Part shown: positions 17,930-25,523 of the stretch, one piece after another | How positions within the stretch are numbered: position 1 is the stretch's first letter | How the letters are laid out: every line of letters starts with the position of its first letter | DNA from: Qipengyuania huizhouensis | GTDB lineage: Bacteria > Pseudomonadota > Alphaproteobacteria > Sphingomonadales > Sphingomonadaceae | DNA length: 64,000 bases | NCBI RefSeq assembly: GCF_019711635.1 | Contig: NZ_JAIGNT010000013.1 | Span: 1-64,000 of the forward strand | Reading direction: 5' to 3' | Notes under the pieces: model-generated | The model's input: only the letters and a program-made list of their open reading frames with translations | Database searches by the model: none | Told to the model about the DNA's origin: nothing | Program-made: the position numbers and the translations under genes

Positions 17930-20037
17930 CAGGCGATTTCCTTTCGCTCGGCGGAGCAGGAATTCCCAAGAAGTTCATGCGCCGATTGGAGAGGCAGGTT
18001 GAGGGTGAAACGAGTGCCGAGATCCACCCGGGATTCCACCTCTACACGGCCGCCCATCGAACGGATCATCTCGCGCGCTTCGTATGCACCGATACCGAAA
18101 CCGTCCTCCCTTGAGGAAACAAAAGGCTTGAACAAGCCCGTACGGAGGAACGTCGGGGTCATGCCTCGTCCGCTATCGATAATCTGGACCACTCCGGAAA
18201 TTCCATCACTATAGGATTCAATCATTACTGCACTGCCGTCGACGCTGGCATCGATGGCATTCTGCACGATATGCGAGAGCGCCTGCTCGAAAGCTTCCGG
18301 CTGGCCATTGACCTGCATCGGCTCGCTTCGAACGAGCAGAACCTGATGGTTTTTCGCGAATCTTTTGCAGGTTGCACGGATGATCGCAGACATATCGAAT
18401 GCGCCCATTTCTTCCTGCCCTCCTTTGGCATAGCGGCCAAGACGTGAAAGCATCGTGTTTAGCTTATCTGCGCTATTGCGCAGGGTGATCAGCATGTCCT
18501 TGCGGAACTCAGGATTGTCAGCGTGCTTTTCGGCGTTGCGCAGCAAGAGCGACATCTGACTGGAGAGATTCTTGATATCGTGCATTACGAAGGCCATGCG
18601 GCGGTTGAATTCATCGAACCGCGCGGCTTCGGAAAGCGCTTCCTGGCTGGCCTGCTCCGCCAGATAACTGGCCAGTTGCCGGCCAACAATCGCAAGAAGA
18701 TCGAAGTCCTCCCAATCGAGTTTTCGTTCGATTGCAGGCCGTGCGAGAATGATGATCCCGATCAGTCGATCGAAATGCAGAAGCGGAACCGCCGCCCACA
18801 CCCGCAAATCTTCCAACAGCCATGCAGGCACATGCTCCAGTTCACCTTGATGTTCTATCCCCGAACGAGCTTCGTCTAAATCGAGGATCAGTCCTTCCTT
18901 CTCGAAAATGGTTGCCAATGCGGGAGGGATCGGATGAGCAGGTACTTCCAGCTGCGGCCAACGCCAGTTCGCACCTTGCTCGACCTGTCCTTCCTCGTTC
19001 ACAAGCAGAAGCAGACCGGCAGGACTGTCCGTGATGTCTGCCAGTGACCTGATTGCACGCTCCGGCAAGCTGGCTTCTTCGGAGCTTCCGAGGCCGATGG
19101 TATGTGTGAAACGGATCCATTCGTTGCGATAATCGAAGCGGTGCTTGAACAGATGCTTCACCGCCGTGACCCGTAACCAGCCGCGCAAGCTGTGCGAAGG
19201 TAGCCAGATAAGTGCCAATGCACCCGCTGCAATGACGAGACCGACCTGGGTCATTCGCGCAACGCTGCCGGATAGCACATCCAGCCAGCTGGCAAGGCCA
19301 ACCATCGCAAGCAGATAAACACCGATCACCAACAGCGACAGGAAATGAAAGGTCACGGCCCGCGACGGCCTGAAAGTCAATCCGGCTACACTCTTGTTGA
19401 AGCCTGTTGCAAAGGGAACGGCGATGATCGTCACTGCCAGTCCCCGAAGAGCCACCAGCTCGATCGGAAATGATCCGACAAGATATGCGATGGTGTAGAA
19501 ATTCAGCGTAAAAGCCCAGAATCCCGCCATAGCTGCTGCGTTCCAGCGCAAGATCCTGCGTGATTCCGGGGCGGCGCCTACATAAAGATTGTGCAGCAAT
19601 ACCAGGGCCCCGACTGCCACGAGAACGCGAAAAAGCGCAGAAGTTTGCGTGGCAAGTAACTGAACATCGGCAGCAAACGGATGCCGATGTTCGATGCCGA
19701 GAAGCGCAAATTGCAGTATCTCCACGAATGCCAGAGCCGCCACGACCGGCCTGACGAGCCGAAGGCTTTCATCGCGGCCATCGTTGGCAAAGATACGGAA
19801 GAGAAAGAAAATCCACGCGAGATTAGCGAATATTTCGGTAAGCCCGACAATGGGATGGTCGAACGCGAGACTTGCAGCCGCAATGCACCAGTTTGCAGTG
19901 AATACCAGTGCAACGGCGCCCGCCCAGCGGTCCGATCGATCAGCCGCGCCCTTCCGAGCGATCCAGAACGCAGCGATCCCGCTGACAATCGCACCGATCG
20001 AATAGCATATGTACGAAAGGGATGCGGCCCAATCCAT
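17929..20037 (-). CDS. prsK: PEP-CTERM system histidine kinase PrsK
   Basis: Sensor kinase partner of PrsR. The N-terminal ~280 residues hold eight or more membrane helices. A GAF-type domain covers about residues 300-470. The kinase core has the phospho-acceptor His in FVMHDIKNLSSQMSLLL and ATPase motifs HIVQNAIDAS and GRGMTP. I use the ATG at 20037 (MDWAASLSY), which puts the first helix at the N-terminus and has GAAGGGGCAGG upstream. The frame runs on to 20088. No exosortase or exopolysaccharide gene is adjacent in this window, so the pair is separated from its usual target locus. Confidence 0.92.
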   Translation of the reverse strand: MDWAASLSYICYSIGAIVSGIAAFWIARKGAADRSDRWAGAVALVFTANWCIAAASLAFDHPIVGLTEIFANLAWIFFLFRIFANDGRDESLRLVRPVVAALAFVEILQFALLGIEHRHPFAADVQLLATQTSALFRVLVAVGALVLLHNLYVGAAPESRRILRWNAAAMAGFWAFTLNFYTIAYLVGSFPIELVALRGLAVTIIAVPFATGFNKSVAGLTFRPSRAVTFHFLSLLVIGVYLLAMVGLASWLDVLSGSVARMTQVGLVIAAGALALIWLPSHSLRGWLRVTAVKHLFKHRFDYRNEWIRFTHTIGLGSSEEASLPERAIRSLADITDSPAGLLLLVNEEGQVEQGANWRWPQLEVPAHPIPPALATIFEKEGLILDLDEARSGIEHQGELEHVPAWLLEDLRVWAAVPLLHFDRLIGIIILARPAIERKLDWEDFDLLAIVGRQLASYLAEQASQEALSEAARFDEFNRRMAFVMHDIKNLSSQMSLLLRNAEKHADNPEFRKDMLITLRNSADKLNTMLSRLGRYAKGGQEEMGAFDMSAIIRATCKRFAKNHQVLLVRSEPMQVNGQPEAFEQALSHIVQNAIDASVDGSAVMIESYSDGISGVVQIIDSGRGMTPTFLRTGLFKPFVSSREDGFGIGAYEAREMIRSMGGRVEVESRVDLGTRFTLNLPLQSAHELLGNSCSAERKEIA

Positions 20038-20225
20038 CAGACCGGTCCTGCCCCTTCTTTCGCCAGGCTCACCATTTTCGTTCCTCACCTGCGCAACCGA
20101 ACATGCTGTTCTCTGCCTAGCGGGAGATTGGTGAAATGTCGGTAAATTTTACAACATACGAATCAAAAGGACGAAGCGCGTCCGGAGACGAGCCTCGCCC
20201 TTATGTACTATCGGGTGCGGAAATC

Positions 20226-20522
20226 TCAGTTTTCGACCGCGTCCTGCACTGCCTCGCCAGCATTTTGTGCAGCGTCGCCAACCTGCCCAGCCGCTTCACC
20301 TACCTCGGTCGCCGCCTCTGCGACTGCATTGTCCTTGGCAACCTCGGCCCCACTCATCTGCGAGAAGATGAAGATGGCACCAACGGCCAGTACCAGAACG
20401 ATGAGCGCGATTACCCAGCCAGATCCACCGCCCCTTCGGCTTTCACCGTCGGTTACCACCGTATGGGTTGTATGCGTGTCACCCGAGGGAGTGCGCGTTT
20501 CCGTAATGCGTTCTTCGGTCAT
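20226..20522 (-). CDS. Small membrane protein with Gly-rich linker and Ala-rich tail (98 aa)
   Basis: Unrecognised. The N-terminus (1-35) is polar, rich in Thr/Glu/Arg and ends in SRRGGGSG. One strong transmembrane helix follows (about 36-54, WVIALIVLVLAVGAIFIF). The C-terminal 44 residues form an Ala/Glu/Gly helical repeat (AATEVGEAAGQVGDAAQNAG) with a heptad-like period resembling LEA or YtxH-like stress proteins. It is a plausible cell-envelope stress protein, but that is inference. Confidence 0.7.
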   Translation of the reverse strand: MTEERITETRTPSGDTHTTHTVVTDGESRRGGGSGWVIALIVLVLAVGAIFIFSQMSGAEVAKDNAVAEAATEVGEAAGQVGDAAQNAGEAVQDAVEN

Positions 20523-20607
20523 TTCAATAGTCCTTCCTGAAACCTATTGTGACGAAAACGCGGCGACTTGCAGTGCGGTTCCGCAGGAAGGGGGTTAACC
20601 GCGCAAT

Positions 20608-21990
20608 CTAGGGTTCGCCGAACTCGAACGGCGTCGTCCCCCTGCGCATACGGTCGAAACGCAGCTTTCGCCCACGGGGCGGCAAAGATCGTTGAGAGCA
20701 ATTCTCGCGGTGGCAACGTGCACAGCCGGGGCCGATGGGTTGGGCATCGGCAGGCCGTAGAGATATTCCGCGCGCCTGGGCCAACTCGCTGGCAAGCACA
20801 GCTTCGATCCCGACCGCTATGACAAATCGCGCCGAGCCTGCAGCCCCGCTACCTTCGACGCTCCTCATCATGGTCAGCCATCCTCCCTGTCCCTCGCTCG
20901 TCTCTTCAAGCGAGACAAATTGCACCACCAGTTCTCCACCACGCTCGAAGGCGCGGTGCGCATCCCAGAGAGGGCAGGAAACATCTTCTCCGGCAAAACG
21001 GGCGGTGCTCGCGCCCATAAAGCTCTTGGAGAACTGCCCTGCTCGATCAAGCCGAACCATAAAAAAGGGCAAACCGCGCTGGCCCACGCGCTGAAGCGTA
21101 GTGAGGCGATGGGCAAGCTGCTCGAAACTCACCGAAAAACGACGCTCGAGTACGGGAAGATCGTAACCTGTCGCTTCGCAGGCTCTCAGGAAGCGGCCGT
21201 AGGGCATGAGCAGGGCGGCTGCGAAATAGCCTTCGAGATGGCGTTTGAAGAGTGCCCGGGCGGCCTCGTCCTTGAATTGAGCCCCTTGTGCCACGGCCAT
21301 AATCTCGTCGCGTTTTTCGAGTTGCGCGACCTGAAGGGCGAGCTGGAAATTGCGCGAGGCTGGTCCAAGCATTTCCGAAAGCTGGATCTGGCGGGCATGC
21401 AGATCGAGCCGGCTGAGGCTGTCGGGCAAAACCTCCTGCGGCAATATTCGCACCGAAAGCTGGTGGCGCTCGCGCAGACGTTCCGTCAGCGCAAGTCCGA
21501 TGTCCCCGCGTGAGAGACGCATTTCGTCCGCGAGTTCTTCGGCGGCGTGATCGAGGTCGGCGAAATGGTTGCGCCAGCGTTCGATCTCCCGCCGCGAGGC
21601 TGCGAGGGGATCGTCTCCGGTATCGCCGCCGGGTCCGGCATTGTCATAGAGCCGTACAAAGGCTGCGGCCGCATGAGGGGCCGTTGCGAGCAGCTCGTCG
21701 AGTTCCTCGCGATCGATGGCGAGATCCGCGAACCGCGCATCGGCGAAGCGGCGGACGAGACCATCCAGCCCGCCAATGCTCTCATCTTCGCGGATGCTTC
21801 GCGGATCGAAGTCGAACTGCTCAACCAGAGCCATGATAACCCGCGCGCTGACGGGCCGCTGGTTACGCTCTATGAGATTCAGATAGCTGGGTGAAATCGA
21901 CAATCGACCGGCCATCGCCGCCTGCGTCAGCTTTTCACGCTTTCGAAGACGGCGAATAGCCGGCCCGGCACGCACATTGTCGTCAGCCAT
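20608..21990 (-). CDS. ScfR/RamB-type XRE transcriptional regulator of acyl-CoA/acetate metabolism
   Basis: DNA-binding regulator of 460 residues. An XRE helix-turn-helix (RKREKLTQAAMAGRLSISPSY) spans about residues 12-65. A central region related to the IrrE/M78 fold retains the EGYFAAALLMP stretch but has no HExxH zinc motif. The C-terminal short-chain fatty-acyl regulator domain has the four-Cys-like cluster CARCHRENC near residue 425. Homologues (RamB, MccR) control acetate, glyoxylate or methylcitrate genes. It is divergent from aceA with a 153-bp shared control region containing repeated operators, so it probably controls aceA. Confidence 0.9.
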   Translation of the reverse strand: MADDNVRAGPAIRRLRKREKLTQAAMAGRLSISPSYLNLIERNQRPVSARVIMALVEQFDFDPRSIREDESIGGLDGLVRRFADARFADLAIDREELDELLATAPHAAAAFVRLYDNAGPGGDTGDDPLAASRREIERWRNHFADLDHAAEELADEMRLSRGDIGLALTERLRERHQLSVRILPQEVLPDSLSRLDLHARQIQLSEMLGPASRNFQLALQVAQLEKRDEIMAVAQGAQFKDEAARALFKRHLEGYFAAALLMPYGRFLRACEATGYDLPVLERRFSVSFEQLAHRLTTLQRVGQRGLPFFMVRLDRAGQFSKSFMGASTARFAGEDVSCPLWDAHRAFERGGELVVQFVSLEETSEGQGGWLTMMRSVEGSGAAGSARFVIAVGIEAVLASELAQARGISLRPADAQPIGPGCARCHRENCSQRSLPPRGRKLRFDRMRRGTTPFEFGEP

Positions 21991-21993
21991 GTT

Positions 21994-22066
21994 TGTAACT
22001 TTCTTTACATATTCACATCGATATTAGGGTATATTCACCGATATAGACAAGATATTTTGTAAATTA
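21994..22066. promoter_or_regulatory. Operator cluster between the ScfR-type regulator and aceA
   Basis: Within this AT-rich stretch I read a near-identical direct repeat, ATATTCACATCGATAT (22009-22024) and ATATTCACCGATAT (22031-22044), starting 22 bp apart, that is two helical turns. Flanking it are two inverted repeats: TGTAA-N6-TTACA (21994-22009) and GTAAATTAC (22059-22067). These are candidate sites for the divergent regulator and cover both promoters. Confidence 0.55.
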
Positions 22067-22120
22067 CTCTGCCAAAATGATCGTCTCATGCGCATTGTCG
22101 CTGCAACGCCTCATCGGGCG

Positions 22121-22147
22121 ATGACGTATCAGGAGACGACGCCATGA
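22121..22147 (+). other. Eight-codon leader frame overlapping the aceA start
   Basis: ATG at 22121 opens a frame of eight codons (MTYQETTP). Its TGA overlaps the aceA ATG (ATGA at 22144). Its first four codons repeat the beginning of AceA (MTYQ), so the aceA start region looks partly duplicated. The aceA Shine-Dalgarno AGGAG (22131-22135) lies inside the leader. It could couple or compete with aceA initiation. Translation is not demonstrated. Confidence 0.35.
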
Positions 22148-23742
22148 CCTATCAGAGCAACATCGCGGAAATGAACGAAGCGATCGGACGGAAGGGAGAA
22201 AGCTGGGCCGCGATTGATGCCGCCAGCGCTGCCCGCATGGCTGTCCAGAACCGCTTCCCCACCGGTCTCGATATCGCCCGCTACACCGCGAAGATCATGC
22301 GCGAGGACATGGAAGCCTATGATCGCGATCCGGCAAACTACACGCAGTCGCTGGGCTGCTGGCACGGTTTCATCGCGCAGCAGAAGATGATTTCGATCAA
22401 GAAGCATTTCGGCAGCACCAAGCGCCGGTACCTCTATCTTTCGGGCTGGATGGTTGCCGCGCTGCGCAGCGATTTCGGTCCACTGCCCGACCAGTCGATG
22501 CATGAGAAGACGTCGGTTCCGGGGCTGATCGAAGAAATCTACACTTTCCTCAAGCAGGCGGACGCCCGCGAACTCGGCATGATGTTCCGTGAACTCGACG
22601 AGGCGAAGGCCGGGGGCGACGCGGTGAATACGCACCGCCTGCTCAAAGAAATCGACGAGCACCAGACGCATGTCGTGCCGATCATTGCCGATATCGACGC
22701 CGGATTCGGCAATGCCGAGGCGACCTACCTGCTCGCCAAGAAGATGATCGAGGCGGGCGCCTGCGCGCTGCAGATCGAGAACCAGGTCTCGGACGAGAAG
22801 CAGTGCGGCCACCAGGACGGCAAGGTCACAGTGCCGCATGAGGACTTCCTCCAGAAGATCCGCGCTATCCGCTATGCGTTCCTCGAACTTGGCGTTCCGG
22901 ACGGCATCATTGTTGCGCGCACCGATAGCCTCGGAGCCGGCCTTACCAAGCAGATCGCTTTCTCCAAGGAACCCGGGGACCTGGGCGACCAGTATAACAG
23001 CTTCCTCGACTGCGATGAGGTCGATGCTGAGGACATCAAGAACGGACAGGTCTTCATCAGCCGTGATGGCAAGCTGCTTGCCCCCAAGCGCCTGCCTTCG
23101 AACCTCTACCAGTTTCGTGCGGGAACGGGCGAGGACCGCTGCGTGCTCGACTGCATCACGGCGCTCCAGAACGGTGCAGACCTACTGTGGATCGAAACCG
23201 AAAAGCCGCATATCGGCCAGATCGGCGGAATGGTAAACCGTATCCGCGAGGTGATCCCGAATGCCAAGCTGGTCTACAACAACTCACCCAGCTTCAACTG
23301 GACGCTGAATTTCCGCCAGCAGGTCTACGACGCATGGGAAGAAGCAGGCAAAGACGTCTCGGCCTATGATCGCGCCAAGTTGATGAGCGTGGATTACGAC
23401 AGGACCGATCTCGCCGCCGAAGCCGATGAGCGTATCCGGACTTTCCAGAAGGATGCGGCACGCGAGGCGGGCATCTTCCACCACCTCATCACACTGCCGA
23501 CATATCACACGGCAGCGCTGAGCACCGACAACCTCGCCCGTGAATATTTCGGCGAGCAGGCGATGCTTGGTTACGTCAAGAATGTGCAGCGCGAGGAGAT
23601 CCGCCAGGGTATCGCCTGTGTGAAGCACCAGAACATGGCCGGATCGGACATCGGCGATGACCACAAGGAATACTTTGCCGGAGAAGCGGCTCTCAAGGCC
23701 GGCGGTAAGGACAATACCATGAACCAGTTCGCTGCGGCGTAA
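22144..23742 (+). CDS. aceA: Isocitrate lyase (long form)
   Basis: Splits isocitrate into glyoxylate and succinate, the entry to the glyoxylate shunt for growth on acetate or fatty acids. The 532-residue length matches the long Pseudomonas-type enzyme rather than the 434-residue E. coli form. The active-site loop is DEKQCGHQDGK (catalytic Cys near residue 221), a KQCGH variant of the KKCGH motif typical of this subgroup. Metal and substrate elements IADIDAGFGNAEATY and PNAKLVYNNSPSFNW are present. AGGAG lies 8 bases before the ATG. No malate synthase gene is in the window. Confidence 0.96.
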   Translation: MTYQSNIAEMNEAIGRKGESWAAIDAASAARMAVQNRFPTGLDIARYTAKIMREDMEAYDRDPANYTQSLGCWHGFIAQQKMISIKKHFGSTKRRYLYLSGWMVAALRSDFGPLPDQSMHEKTSVPGLIEEIYTFLKQADARELGMMFRELDEAKAGGDAVNTHRLLKEIDEHQTHVVPIIADIDAGFGNAEATYLLAKKMIEAGACALQIENQVSDEKQCGHQDGKVTVPHEDFLQKIRAIRYAFLELGVPDGIIVARTDSLGAGLTKQIAFSKEPGDLGDQYNSFLDCDEVDAEDIKNGQVFISRDGKLLAPKRLPSNLYQFRAGTGEDRCVLDCITALQNGADLLWIETEKPHIGQIGGMVNRIREVIPNAKLVYNNSPSFNWTLNFRQQVYDAWEEAGKDVSAYDRAKLMSVDYDRTDLAAEADERIRTFQKDAAREAGIFHHLITLPTYHTAALSTDNLAREYFGEQAMLGYVKNVQREEIRQGIACVKHQNMAGSDIGDDHKEYFAGEAALKAGGKDNTMNQFAAA

Positions 23743-23753
23743 GGAGAGGAAGG

Positions 23754-23945
23754 ATGACTACGATGACCGAAGACACTCCGAAGACCGAGCCAGGCCGCGC
23801 CCGCGCCCTGTTCTCGACCGCCGATTTCCGCCTGCTGCGCACCGCTCTCACCAGCTACGCCCGCCAGACGGAAGACCGCGAAGAACTGGCCAGGATCAAC
23901 GCTCTGCATCACCGTCTCGGCACATACGTCCCTTCGGACGGCTGA
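23754..23945 (+). CDS. Small conserved-looking protein downstream of aceA (63 aa)
   Basis: Unrecognised small soluble protein. It begins 11 bp after aceA with an excellent ribosome site (GGAGAGGAAGG), so it is co-transcribed with aceA. The middle is a predicted helix pair rich in Arg and Leu (FRLLRTALTSYARQTEDREELARINALHHRLG). A second in-frame ATG lies three codons in. A role as an accessory of the glyoxylate shunt is only a guess from position. Confidence 0.7.
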   Translation: MTTMTEDTPKTEPGRARALFSTADFRLLRTALTSYARQTEDREELARINALHHRLGTYVPSDG

Positions 23946-24017
23946 CCGTGGTCAAGTAACGAAGCGGTAGCGCGAGAACACGCCTACCCTCAAATCAGTT
24001 CTCCTGGGGAGGAGAAG

Positions 24018-24051
24018 CGGCTGCCGGAGTGCCCCAACGCTCCGGCAGCCG
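24018..24051. terminator. Perfect 12-bp hairpin terminator after the aceA unit
   Basis: CGGCTGCCGGAG pairs perfectly with CTCCGGCAGCCG across a 10-base loop, followed by TCAATTTAT. It lies between two convergent genes (the aceA unit and the M20 amidohydrolase) and can serve both directions. Confidence 0.8.
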
Positions 24052-24056
24052 TCAAT

Positions 24057-25397
24057 TTATCCGCCGTTGGCGGGCATCAGGTCGAGTGCCGCAGCAGCGA
24101 GTGCTTCGGCGCCAGTCCGCACAACCGCTTCCGCATCTGGCGCCCAGAACGGCGAATGCAGAGAAGGCAGCGGCTTGCCCTCCTCTTCCAGCGCGATGAG
24201 CATTTCGGCTGGGGTCCCGCTGATCCAGAAGATCATCGACTTCACGTCATCCGGCGCAGCGCGGCGAAACTGGCTGAAATCCTCGCCCCCCATGACCGCG
24301 GGCCACTGCATCACCCGGTCTTCGCCGAACCGCTGGCGAAAACCGGCTGCAAGCTCTTCGCTGAAATCGGGATCGTTGAAGGTCGAGGGTGTATAGGGCT
24401 CTTCCACCGTCACTACGGGATAGAGGTCCTCCGGCAGCCCGGCAGTAATGGCCTCGCCCCGGGCTACGCGCCGAATGCCGTCGAGCAGCAACTGTCGGCT
24501 TTCATCCGAATAGCTGCGCACGGTCAGTTGCAACTTCGCTTCGTCGGAAATGATGTTGTGCTTCGCGCCCGAATGGAAGCTGCCGACAGTTATAACGGCG
24601 GGATCGAGCGGCGAGGAATTGCGGCTGACGATCGTCTGCAATTTCATGACGATCGCGCTGGCAAGGACAATCGGGTCCTTGGTCGTGTGCGGATAGGCTC
24701 CATGTCCGCCAACGCCCTTCACCGTGATATCGACGCTATCGACATTCGCCAGCGCATACCCGGGTGTAAAACCGATAGTGCCCGCCGGGACGGGCGCGGC
24801 CGCATCGTGGAAAGCGATCACATATTCGGGCTTGGGGAACCGCTCGTACAATCCGTCTTCCAGCATGGCGAGCGCACCCAGCCCCAGCTCCTCGGCGGGC
24901 TGGAGGATCATGACCAGGGTCCCTTGCCATTCATCCTTCCTCTCGGCCAGCAACTGGGCAGCCCCGATGAATCCGGCCATGTGCGTATCATGACCGCATG
25001 CATGCATGACACCCGTCGTCACACCGCTGGCGGGCGTGGCCGTTTCCTTGCTGGCAAAGGGCAATCCGGTCTGTTCGACAACGGGCAATCCGTCCATGTC
25101 GGCTCGCAGCATCACGGTAGGCCCATCGCCATTGCGCATGACCGAAACCACGCCTGTCTGTCCCACGCCTTCGGTCACCTCGAAACCGAGCGCGCGCATC
25201 CGCTTGGCCAGCTTGGCGGCAGTTTCGTGTTCTTCGAAGCTGAGTTCGGGATGTGCGTGGAGATCCCGGTAAAGCTCCATCAGGCCGGGCATATCTTCGT
25301 CCAGCGAAGTGCGCAGGTCCTGCGCGTTGGCCGGTAAAGCGAAAGCGAGCGCTGTCACGCAAGCGGCAGTGATGGCTGTAGGACGAATGTAGGACAT
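24057..25397 (-). CDS. Secreted M20-family amidohydrolase/peptidase
   Basis: Zinc hydrolase of the IAA-amino-acid/hippurate hydrolase (M20D) group, with a signal peptide ending ALPANAQ, so it is exported. Metal-site motifs are visible: HAHPELSFEE, RADMDGLPV, MHACGHDTHMAGF and LQPAEELGLGA. The C-terminal motif GGEDFSQF completes the site. From ATG at 25397 (GGAGG upstream) the protein has 446 residues. The frame continues to 25505 without signal-like sequence. The substrate is probably an N-acyl amino acid or peptide. Confidence 0.9.
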   Translation of the reverse strand: MSYIRPTAITAACVTALAFALPANAQDLRTSLDEDMPGLMELYRDLHAHPELSFEEHETAAKLAKRMRALGFEVTEGVGQTGVVSVMRNGDGPTVMLRADMDGLPVVEQTGLPFASKETATPASGVTTGVMHACGHDTHMAGFIGAAQLLAERKDEWQGTLVMILQPAEELGLGALAMLEDGLYERFPKPEYVIAFHDAAAPVPAGTIGFTPGYALANVDSVDITVKGVGGHGAYPHTTKDPIVLASAIVMKLQTIVSRNSSPLDPAVITVGSFHSGAKHNIISDEAKLQLTVRSYSDESRQLLLDGIRRVARGEAITAGLPEDLYPVVTVEEPYTPSTFNDPDFSEELAAGFRQRFGEDRVMQWPAVMGGEDFSQFRRAAPDDVKSMIFWISGTPAEMLIALEEEGKPLPSLHSPFWAPDAEAVVRTGAEALAAAALDLMPANGG

Positions 25398-25523
25398 GGT
25401 CTGGTTACCCCTCCAGAATGGAAAACATACAACACGGACCCGAAGGGGAAAAATCCCTGCCTTCGGTCCACCCCGCGTTCTGTGCCGCAAGACTGGCAGA
25501 GGCACGCGCGATAGGAAAGGCCC

